14,278 nt of DNA from an uncultured Marvinbryantia sp. (GTDB lineage: Bacteria > Bacillota > Clostridia > Lachnospirales > Lachnospiraceae). Where the stretch lies: contig CANQJX010000021.1 of the NCBI GenBank assembly GCA_947624335.1, forward strand, positions 1 through 14,278. The letters are read 5' to 3'. Made by a program: the position numbers and the translations under genes. How positions within the stretch are numbered: the stretch's first letter is position 1; each line of letters opens with the position of its first letter. The notes beneath the pieces were generated by a model. That model ran no database searches. It worked only from the letters and a program-made list of their open reading frames with translations, and was not told the origin of the DNA. Below are positions 1 to 6,109 of the stretch, in pieces.

Positions 1-1
1 G

Positions 2-196
2 ACGGACAAACCGGTGATCGCGGTGCCGACGTCCGTGGGATACGGCGCGGGAGCCGGCGGCGTAGCCGCGCTGCTGGCGATGCTGAACAGCTGCGCGAGC
101 GGCGTCAGCGTTGTGAATATTGACAACGGATTTGGCGCGGGCTATATGGCGCACAGCATTAACTGTCTGGCGGGCAAACGCAGGGAGGACGCATGA
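2..196 (+). CDS. larB: LarB, nickel-pincer cofactor biosynthesis, C-terminal part (5' end outside window)
   Basis: The last 64 residues of LarB are present; the reading frame is open from base 2 and the start lies upstream of the window. LarB is a PurE-like (AIR carboxylase fold) enzyme that carboxylates the pyridinium ring of nicotinic acid adenine dinucleotide and releases AMP, the first step toward the nickel-pincer nucleotide used by lactate racemase LarA. Seen here: the family's conserved tail, with PVIAVPTSVGYG, a glycine/alanine-rich turn, LLAMLNSCASGVSVVNIDNG and a GYMAH segment. The stop TGA overlaps the larC start as ATGA at 193-196, so translation is probably coupled. No larA or larE is visible. 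The family call is firm; only the partial length limits it. Confidence 0.93.
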   Translation, partial: TDKPVIAVPTSVGYGAGAGGVAALLAMLNSCASGVSVVNIDNGFGAGYMAHSINCLAGKRREDA

Positions 197-1434
197 CAAA
201 TCAAAAGATTTTATATTTTGACTGCGCAAGCGGGATCAGCGGAGATATGACGCTGGGCGCGCTGCTGGATCTGAGCGGGGACGAGGAGCGCTTTCTGGCC
301 GAACTGGGGAAACTGCATGTGCAAGGATATCGGATCCAAGTGGAAGAAACGCAGAAAAACGGCATTCGCGCAAAACATGTGCGCGTTTTGACGGAGGAAG
401 AACCTGCGGACGCAGAAAACCCGCACGGACACGGCGGTACGCCGGATCATCCGCACCGTACCTTCGCCGACATCCGCCGTATCATTGAGGAAAGCGCGCT
501 GGCCGATGAAGCAAAGGATCTGGCCTTGCGGATTTTTACCCGCGTAGCAAAAGCCGAGGCAAAGATACACGGCAAGACGGTGGAGGAAGTGCATTTCCAT
601 GAGGTAGGCGCCGTAGATTCCATTGTGGATATTGTCGGATGCGCCATCCTGATCCATGAATTGCAGCCGCAGAAGATTTACGCGTCGGCTGTACGGGAAG
701 GACACGGTTTTGTGCAATGCCGGCACGGGCTGCTTCCCGTCCCGGTTCCGGCTACCTGCGAGATTCTTGCCGCGGCAAACGCGCCGCTTCGGCAGATCGA
801 CGTCGAGGGTGAACTGGTGACGCCTACCGGCGCCGCGATTATTGCGGAGCTTGCCTCGTCGTTTGGAACTATGCCGGAAATGAGGCTGGAGAAGATCGGC
901 TGGGGCGCGGGGACAAAAGATATTTCGATCCCCAATGTATTGAAAGTATATCAGGGACTGCGGACGCCGGAAGTCGTGCCTGCGGCGGATTTTGCCGGAC
1001 AGGCGGATATTCTGCGCGATCAGGTGGCGGTCCTGGAAGCGAACATAGACGACTGCACGGGCGAGATGCTGGGGTATGCGCTTCAGGTTCTGCTGGATGC
1101 GGGGGCGCTGGATGTCAGCTGCGTTCCCATCTATATGAAAAAGAACCGTCCGGCATATCGGCTGACGGTGCTGGCAAGGCCGGGCGACGAGGCGAAGATG
1201 GAAAAACTGATTTTTGGCCATACGACCACCATCGGGATCCGCAGGCGCGTGGAAGAGCGAAGCGTTTTAAAACGGGAAAGCGCGGCGGTTCAAACCCCTT
1301 ATGGGGAATTAAACGGAAAGAAAGTATTTCCCGACGGAAGGGCGCGTTTCTACCCGGAATATGAAAGCGCGGTAAAACTGGCGGAACAAAACAACGTATC
1401 ATTGTGGGAGATCTATAAGAGTTATGGCGAATGA
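193..1434 (+). CDS. larC: LarC, CTP-dependent nickel insertion protein
   Basis: A 413-residue LarC homologue. The family inserts nickel into the sulfur-bearing pyridinium precursor (pyridinium-3,5-bisthiocarboxylic acid mononucleotide) in a CTP-dependent reaction, giving the nickel-pincer cofactor. Seen here: the N-terminal hallmark YFDCASGISGDM (residues 8-19), a histidine-rich stretch around residues 77-87 that could hold metal, the conserved VHFHEVGAVDS block (residues 133-143), and the C-terminal domain with VLEANIDDCTGEMLGYAL. The length suits a full two-domain LarC. In Lactobacillus plantarum this protein is split into larC1 and larC2 joined by programmed frameshifting; here it is one continuous frame. 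The start ATG overlaps the larB stop, and its 3' end overlaps the next gene by 11 bases, so larB, larC and the HD gene are probably one transcript. Confidence 0.95.
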   Translation: MTNQKILYFDCASGISGDMTLGALLDLSGDEERFLAELGKLHVQGYRIQVEETQKNGIRAKHVRVLTEEEPADAENPHGHGGTPDHPHRTFADIRRIIEESALADEAKDLALRIFTRVAKAEAKIHGKTVEEVHFHEVGAVDSIVDIVGCAILIHELQPQKIYASAVREGHGFVQCRHGLLPVPVPATCEILAAANAPLRQIDVEGELVTPTGAAIIAELASSFGTMPEMRLEKIGWGAGTKDISIPNVLKVYQGLRTPEVVPAADFAGQADILRDQVAVLEANIDDCTGEMLGYALQVLLDAGALDVSCVPIYMKKNRPAYRLTVLARPGDEAKMEKLIFGHTTTIGIRRRVEERSVLKRESAAVQTPYGELNGKKVFPDGRARFYPEYESAVKLAEQNNVSLWEIYKSYGE

Positions 1435-1861
1435 CGTTTTGTGGAAACGTGCGGTAGAGATTGCAACGCAGGCGCATTTGGGACAGAAAGACAAAGGGGG
1501 GAACCCCTATATCAACCATCCGCTTGCCGTGGCGGAAAGCCTGCGGGAATGGAATTTAAAGATCGTGGGAGTCCTGCACGACGTTTTGGAGGACAGTTCT
1601 TTTACTGCGGCCGACCTGCTGGCGGAGGGCTTTAGCCAGGAACTGGTGGACGCGGTCTGCGTCCTTACGCATAATAAGAGCGATCCGCTTTCCTATGAGG
1701 ATTACATCTGCCTGGTGCGCGAGAACCCGATCGCGCGGCAGGTAAAGATCGCCGATATCCGGCATAATCTGGATCTTTCGCGCATCCCGCACCCCACGCC
1801 CTGCGATTACGAGCGCTGCGAACGGTACAAAAAGGCGCTGGCATATCTGACGGCTGTTTAA
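1424..1861 (+). CDS. Small stand-alone HD-domain hydrolase, RelA/SpoT/MESH1 type
   Basis: A 145-residue protein made almost entirely of one HD domain. Visible motifs match the (p)ppGpp hydrolase half of RelA/SpoT proteins and MESH1-type small alarmone hydrolases: GGNPYINHPL (His32), LHDVLEDS (His52-Asp53 and Glu56-Asp57), and KIADIRHN (Asp111, Asn115). These would bind one Mn2+ ion and attack a pyrophosphate ester. There is no synthetase or TGS/ACT regulatory domain. The substrate cannot be read from sequence: (p)ppGpp is the family default, but MESH1-like enzymes also act on other nucleotides such as NADPH. It starts inside larC (11-base overlap) and is likely co-translated with it. Its TAA (1859-1861) interlocks with the stop of the opposing transporter gene. 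Confidence is high for the fold, moderate for the activity. Confidence 0.85.
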   Translation: MANDVLWKRAVEIATQAHLGQKDKGGNPYINHPLAVAESLREWNLKIVGVLHDVLEDSSFTAADLLAEGFSQELVDAVCVLTHNKSDPLSYEDYICLVRENPIARQVKIADIRHNLDLSRIPHPTPCDYERCERYKKALAYLTAV

Positions 1862-3205
1862 GAGAACATTTTTTGCAGCTTTTGCAGGCAGAACAGATAG
1901 CTGGCGAAAAGAACGACGTCCGCGCCCAGCCATGCGAGAACTTCAGCGTAGAAGATTCCTTCCCGCCCAAACCATCGCGGAAGCAAAAGGGCGCACCCGG
2001 TGCGCATGATAAATTCCGCGCATCCGGAGAGCATGGGAAGCACAGTATTTCCCATTCCCTGAATGCAGGAACGGGTGACATGCAGATAATATAAAACGGG
2101 CAGACAGATACTCATAATAAAAAGATAGTGGCAGGCGACCGCGAGTGTGTCTGCCGCTGTTTTTTTATCGCCGGAAATAAAACAGGAGAATCGGACGCCC
2201 AAAAAGCAGCATAACGCCCGCAATAACGACCGAGGTTGCGACGGCGATCAGCATGGCGCTGCGGTATCCCTGCCGGATGCGCGCAATGCTGCCCGCGCCC
2301 ATATTCTGGCCGGCATAGGTAGTCATGGCAAATCCGTATGAAGTAGCGGCGACTTCCAGCATGCCGTACAATTTGTTGGTGGCGGTAAAACCCGCTATAA
2401 ATAAAACGCCGAAGCCGTTAATTACAAACTGCACGATCATACCGCCCACAGAAATCACGGCATTTTGAAACGCCATCGGGAATCCCAGATTTAAAAGACG
2501 CACGCAGCTTGACGTTTGCAGGGAGAAATCTTCCCGCGTCAGTTTCAGCAGGCTGATTTTACGGATCTTCCGATAGCAGAAGACGCCCGCGAAAAACTGC
2601 GCGGTTACCGTAGCGGCCGCGGCCCCGGAAACGCCCCGGTTCCAGACGGCAACCAGCAAAAGATCCAGCCCGATGTTGATCAGCGCGGCGAGAACCATTG
2701 CCTGCAGCGGCGTTTTCCCGTCGCCCAGGGAGCGCAGGACGGAGGCAAGCAGATTATAGGCAAACGTTATGGGAATCCCCCAGAATATGGTGCGCATATA
2801 GCCGAGCGCGTCGGGGAAGACTGTAGCGGGAGTATTTAAAATACGCAGTATCCGCGCGGCGAAAAGCTGTCCCAAAATCAGCATCACAAGCGCGCTCATA
2901 AGCGCGAGAAACGCGGAGTTTACAATTACATTGCGCAGGCTTTTGGGACGCCGCGCGCCGAATTCCTGGGCCATCCAGATGGAAAATCCCTGCGCAAATC
3001 CCTGGATTACGCCGATCATCAGCCAGATCATCCACTCCGCCGCCCCTACGGCGGCAATCGCGGAAACGCCCAGCACCCGGCCTACGATCATGGCGTCGGC
3101 CACCGTATAAAGCTGCTGAAACAGATTGCCGATCATCAGCGGAAGAGCGAACGAAAAAATCAGAACGCCCGGTTTTCCGGATGTCATGTCGCGGATTGAA
3201 GCCAC
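1858..3205 (-). pseudogene. MATE-family multidrug exporter gene disrupted by a one-base frameshift
   Basis: Two minus-strand frames together encode one MATE transporter, an H+ or Na+-coupled inner-membrane drug/metabolite exporter of about 12 helices. The first part (3205 to about 2180) runs from a GTG start with AGGAGGG eight bases upstream, has typical N-terminal MATE text (SGKPGVLIFSFALPLMIGNL), then stops at 2165-2167 after LLFGRPILLFYFRR. The next frame picks up exactly there (FISGDKKTAADTLAV, then CIQGMGNTVLPM) and ends at 1858. Removing one base from the A4 run at 2179-2182 (T4 on the coding strand) restores a single 448-codon frame, the usual MATE length, which strongly supports a single-base insertion. 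As written, the product would lose its last helices and is probably inactive. A sequencing or assembly error is an equally good explanation. The start call rests on the RBS; no convincing promoter was found in the shared upstream region. Confidence 0.85.
2179..2182 (-). other. Inferred frameshift site in the first MATE gene
   Basis: On the coding strand the text reads CTG TTTT ATT TCC GGC GAT. With four T the frame gives LFYFRR and a stop; with three T it gives LFISGDKKT, the expected MATE continuation. The lesion must lie at or before the TAA at 2165-2167, so the neighbouring A7 tract (2160-2166) cannot by itself explain it. The exact base is inferred, the change of frame is seen. Confidence 0.7.
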
Positions 3206-3277
3206 GCGGTTTTCCCTCCTGTCAAATCAGTGAATTTATCTTATCATATCCCGTTTCAAAAGAGAAGAAAAAAGTAC

Positions 3278-3305
3278 TTGCGTTTTAAAAATTATGTGTT
3301 ATAGT
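3278..3305 (+). promoter_or_regulatory. Promoter for clpB
   Basis: A sigma-A-like promoter: -35 TTGCGT (3278-3283), a 16-base spacer, and -10 TATAGT (3300-3305) preceded by TG at 3297-3298, an extended -10. The predicted start is near 3312, right beside the inverted repeat at 3314-3333. The clpB ribosome binding site GGGGAGGA is at 3345-3352. Confidence 0.65.
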
Positions 3306-3313
3306 AGTTATAG

Positions 3314-3333
3314 AACAAACGGATTCGTTTGTT
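3314..3333. repeat. Perfect 8-4-8 inverted repeat at the clpB transcription start
   Basis: AACAAACG (3314-3321), spacer GATT, CGTTTGTT (3326-3333): eight exactly complementary pairs on each side. It lies just after the predicted -10 box and about 26 bases before the clpB start codon. It could be an operator at +1 or a short hairpin at the 5' end of the mRNA. It does not match the consensus I know for CIRCE (HrcA) or the CtsR box. Confidence 0.6.
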
Positions 3334-3359
3334 ACTTTTATGATGGGGAGGACAATGTT

Positions 3360-3917
3360 ATGAATGTTGGTAAATTCACTCAAAAATCAATAGAAGCGGT
3401 AAACGATCTGGAGAAGATAGCGTATGAATACGGAAATCAGGAGGTGGAGCAGGAACATTTGCTCTACGCGCTGATGAACCAGGAAGACAGCCTGATCCGG
3501 AAGCTGATCGAAAAAATGGAGATACAGCCGCAGTATTTTGCCAACGCGGTGATCGCGGCGCTGGAAAAGCGGCCCAAGGTGTCGGGCGGCAAAGTATATA
3601 TGGGCAACGATCTGAACAAAGCGCTGGTGTCCGCGGAGGACGAGGCCAGGGCGATGGGGGACGAATACGTTTCGGTGGAACATCTTTTTTTGGCGCTGCT
3701 GCGTTATCCCAGCAGGACGGTGAAAGACCTTCTGAAGGAATTCGGCATTACCAGAGAACGGTTTTTACAGGCGCTCTCTACCGTGCGCGGCAATCAGCGC
3801 GTGACCTCGGCAGGAGCTGGTGGAAAAAGCGCGGCAGCAAAAACTGGATCCGGTAATCGGGCGCGATGCGGAGATCCGCAACGTAATCCGGATTCTCTCC
3901 CGGAAGACCAAGAATAA
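3360..3917 (+). pseudogene. clpB: ClpB N-terminal domain fragment (frame ends after disrupted linker)
   Basis: The start ATG at 3360 is set by GGGGAGGA seven bases upstream. Residues 1-150 (to 3809) form a complete ClpB N-domain with both Clp_N repeats: one begins at FTQKSIEAVNDLEKIA and contains EVEQEHLLYALM, the second contains YVSVEHLFLALL, and it ends in the conserved VRGNQRVTS. From 3810 the frame turns into unrelated sequence and stops at 3915-3917, while true ClpB sequence continues in the +1 frame from 3811 (QELVEKARQQKLDPVIGRD). Family members normally carry about 15 residues (of the type NPEETYDALKKYG) between these blocks; they are absent here. So roughly 40-45 bases, not a multiple of three, appear deleted. 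The predicted product is a free N-domain with about 35 foreign residues. It may be a real mutation or an assembly error. Confidence 0.85.
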
Positions 3918-5904
3918 CCCGGTGCTGATCGGCGAGCCCGGCGTCGGCAAGACGGCGGTGGTGGAAGGGCTGGCGCAGCGTATTGTGCGCGGAGACGTGC
4001 CGGAAGGGCTGAAAAACAAAAAAATTTTTTCGCTCGATATGGGAGCGCTGGTGGCGGGCGCAAAGTACCGCGGCGAGTTTGAGGAACGCCTAAAAGCGGT
4101 GCTGGAAGATGTGCGAAAGAGCGACGGCGAGATTATCCTTTTTGTGGATGAACTGCATCTGATCGTAGGCGCGGGCAAGACCGAGGGCGCGATGGACGCC
4201 GGAAATATGCTCAAACCGATGCTGGCAAGGGGCGAACTGCACTGCATCGGCGCCACTACCTTAGACGAGCACCGTCAGTATATAGAAAAAGATCCGGCTC
4301 TGGAGCGGCGTTTCCAGCCGGTGCTGGTGGACGAGCCGACTGTGGAAGATACCATTTCCATTTTGCGCGGGATCAAAGAGCGCTACGAGGTATATCATGG
4401 GGTAAAGATCACGGACGGCGCGCTGGTGGCGGCGGCAACGCTGTCCGACCGCTACATTTCCGACCGTTTTCTTCCGGATAAGGCGATTGATCTGGTAGAC
4501 GAAGCCTGCGCGCTGATTAAAACAGAGCTTGATTCCATGCCGACCGAGCTGGACGAACTGTCCCGGCGCATTATGCAGATGGAGATTGAGGAAGCGGCGC
4601 TGAAAAAAGAGACGGACAAATTAAGCATGGATCGCCTGGCGGATCTGCAAAAAGAACTGGCGGAATTAAAGAACGAGTTTGCCGGCATGAAAGCGCAGTG
4701 GGACAACGAGAAAAACGCAGTGGAAAATCTCTCAAAGCTGCGCGAACAGATTGAGGCTATGAACAAAGAAATTGAGCTGGCGCAGCGGGAATACGATTTG
4801 AACCGCGCCGCGCAGCTTCAGTACGGGGAACTGCCCAAATTGCAGCAGCAGCTTGCAATCGAGGAAGAAAAGGTGAAAAACCGGGATCTGTCTCTGGTAC
4901 ATGAGAGCGTGACGGACGAAGAGATCAGCCGTATCATTTCGCGCTGGACAGGCATTCCGGTCGCCCGGCTGACGGAAAGCGAACGCAGCAAGATCCTGCA
5001 CCTGGGCGCCGAACTGCACAAGCGGGTGATCGGACAGGATGACGGCGTAGAGAAAGTGACGGACGCAATCATCCGCTCCAAAGCCGGGATTAAGGATCCG
5101 GGCAAGCCGATCGGTTCTTTCCTGTTTATGGGGCCGACCGGGGTTGGCAAAACCGAACTGGCAAAGGCGCTGGCGCAAAGCCTGTTTGATGACGAACAGA
5201 ATATGGTGCGTATCGATATGAGCGAGTACATGGAGAAATACTCCGTTTCCCGCCTGATCGGAGCGCCTCCCGGATATGTGGGCTATGAGGAAGGCGGACA
5301 ACTGACGGAGGCGGTGCGCAGAAAGCCGTATTCGGTCGTTTTGTTTGACGAGATCGAAAAAGCGCATCCCGATGTATTTAATGTGCTGCTTCAGGTTCTG
5401 GACGACGGGCGCATCACCGATTCCCAGGGCAGGACGGTAGACTTTAAAAATACGATTTTGATTATGACGTCCAACATCGGTTCTTCCTATCTGCTTGAGG
5501 GAATCGAGGAGGACGGCACCATCCGTAAAGACTGCGAGGATCTGGTGATGACGGATCTGCGCGCGCATTTCCGTCCGGAATTTCTGAACCGACTGGACGA
5601 GATCGTCATGTTCCGGCCGCTGACCAGGGACAACATCGGCAGCATTGTGGATCTGATGATGGCGGATCTGAACGAACGCTTAAAGGCGCAGGATATTTCT
5701 CTGGAACTGACAGACGCGGCGAAAGACTTTATCATAGAGGGCGGATATGAGCCGACGTACGGCGCAAGGCCGTTAAAACGGTTCCTGCAGAAAAATGTGG
5801 AGACACTGGCGGCGCGCGAGATTCTCTCCGGAGATGTGCGCGGCGGGGATGTGATCGAACTGGACGTCAGAGAAAATAAACTGTCTGCGGAGGTGAAAAA
5901 ATGA
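3820..5904 (+). CDS. clpB: ClpB disaggregase lacking the N-domain (two ATPase domains and middle domain), from disrupted gene
   Basis: An open frame of 694 residues covering ClpB from the end of the N-domain linker to the C-terminus. ClpB is a hexameric cytosolic AAA+ machine that threads aggregated protein and works with DnaK. Seen: NBD1 Walker A GEPGVGKT (residues 38-45) and Walker B ILFVDELH (Asp110, Glu111), pore-loop KYRGEFEERL, a long charged coiled-coil middle domain (about 225-350) that marks ClpB rather than ClpC, NBD2 Walker A GPTGVGKT (438-445), Walker B LFDEIEKAH (Asp510, Glu511), GYVGYEEGG and YGARPLKR. All motor residues look intact. The first in-frame start is GTG at 3820, with AGGAG only three bases upstream, a poor spacing; the next ATG lies deep in NBD1. 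Other ClpBs make a shorter form from an internal start close to this point, so N-less ClpB may still be produced, but that is inference. It overlaps the DUF4250 gene by ATGA. Confidence 0.85.
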   Translation: MEKARQQKLDPVIGRDAEIRNVIRILSRKTKNNPVLIGEPGVGKTAVVEGLAQRIVRGDVPEGLKNKKIFSLDMGALVAGAKYRGEFEERLKAVLEDVRKSDGEIILFVDELHLIVGAGKTEGAMDAGNMLKPMLARGELHCIGATTLDEHRQYIEKDPALERRFQPVLVDEPTVEDTISILRGIKERYEVYHGVKITDGALVAAATLSDRYISDRFLPDKAIDLVDEACALIKTELDSMPTELDELSRRIMQMEIEEAALKKETDKLSMDRLADLQKELAELKNEFAGMKAQWDNEKNAVENLSKLREQIEAMNKEIELAQREYDLNRAAQLQYGELPKLQQQLAIEEEKVKNRDLSLVHESVTDEEISRIISRWTGIPVARLTESERSKILHLGAELHKRVIGQDDGVEKVTDAIIRSKAGIKDPGKPIGSFLFMGPTGVGKTELAKALAQSLFDDEQNMVRIDMSEYMEKYSVSRLIGAPPGYVGYEEGGQLTEAVRRKPYSVVLFDEIEKAHPDVFNVLLQVLDDGRITDSQGRTVDFKNTILIMTSNIGSSYLLEGIEEDGTIRKDCEDLVMTDLRAHFRPEFLNRLDEIVMFRPLTRDNIGSIVDLMMADLNERLKAQDISLELTDAAKDFIIEGGYEPTYGARPLKRFLQKNVETLAAREILSGDVRGGDVIELDVRENKLSAEVKK

Positions 5905-6074
5905 TTCCAAAAGACCCGTCGATGCTCTTAAGCTATATCAATACCCAGCTTCGCGACGCTTATCCCAGCTTAGACGAGCTGGCGGACGCGCTGGAAATTG
6001 ATAAAAAGGAAGTCGAGGAAAAACTGGGCGGCATGGATTATCACTATGATCCGGCGCAGAACAAATTTATTTAG
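5901..6074 (+). CDS. DUF4250 small protein
   Basis: A 57-residue protein starting at ATG 5901, overlapping the clpB stop by four bases (ATGA), so it is probably translated by re-initiation after clpB. It opens with MIPKDPSMLLSYINTQLRD and continues with SLDELADALEID-type text and a C-terminal DYHYDPAQNKF, which I recognise as the DUF4250 family of short clostridial proteins. The first two thirds look helical, with an SLDELADALEI-KKEVEEKL pattern resembling a small helix-turn-helix or UBA-like fold. It has no signal peptide or membrane segment and is acidic overall. No function is known to me. The tight coupling to clpB makes a ClpB-related role possible, though conserved neighbourhood would have to be shown. 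Confidence 0.85.
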   Translation: MIPKDPSMLLSYINTQLRDAYPSLDELADALEIDKKEVEEKLGGMDYHYDPAQNKFI

Positions 6075-6087
6075 AAATATAAAAAAC

Positions 6088-6109
6088 GCGGGGTCTTTAC
6101 AGATCCCGC
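6088..6109. terminator. Bidirectional intrinsic terminator
   Basis: GCGGGGTC (6088-6095), loop TTTACA, GATCCCGC (6102-6109): an eight-pair stem with one G-T wobble. It is followed on the plus strand by a T run (6112-6116) and on the minus strand by the complement of A6 (6081-6086), giving a U-tract either way. It can end both the clpB/DUF4250 transcript and the opposing MATE transcript. The MATE stop codon (6097-6099) lies in the loop, so the hairpin overlaps the end of that gene. Confidence 0.85.

Noticed and set aside
211..1221. A 336-codon open frame on the minus strand inside larC
   Set aside because: It is a shadow of larC's codon pattern; the protein is low-complexity, basic, has no recognisable motif, and larC itself is unmistakable.
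2160..2166. Homopolymer A7 (coding strand) as a programmed frameshift site in the MATE gene
   Set aside because: The in-frame TAA is read before the run is completed, so slippage there cannot rescue the frame; MATE genes are not known to me to use frameshifting.
3206..3260. A promoter for the broken MATE gene
   Set aside because: TTGAAA (minus strand, 3254-3259) pairs with TAAATT (3233-3238) at only 15 bases, and alternatives have poor -35 boxes; not strong enough to call.
3300..3333. CIRCE or CtsR operator at clpB
   Set aside because: No TTAGCACTC-N9-GAGTGCTAA and no GGTCAAA direct repeat are present; the repeat here has a different sequence.
4732..5568. A 278-codon minus-strand frame antisense to clpB
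   Set aside because: It lies fully within the highly conserved clpB motor region and has no RBS or family resemblance.
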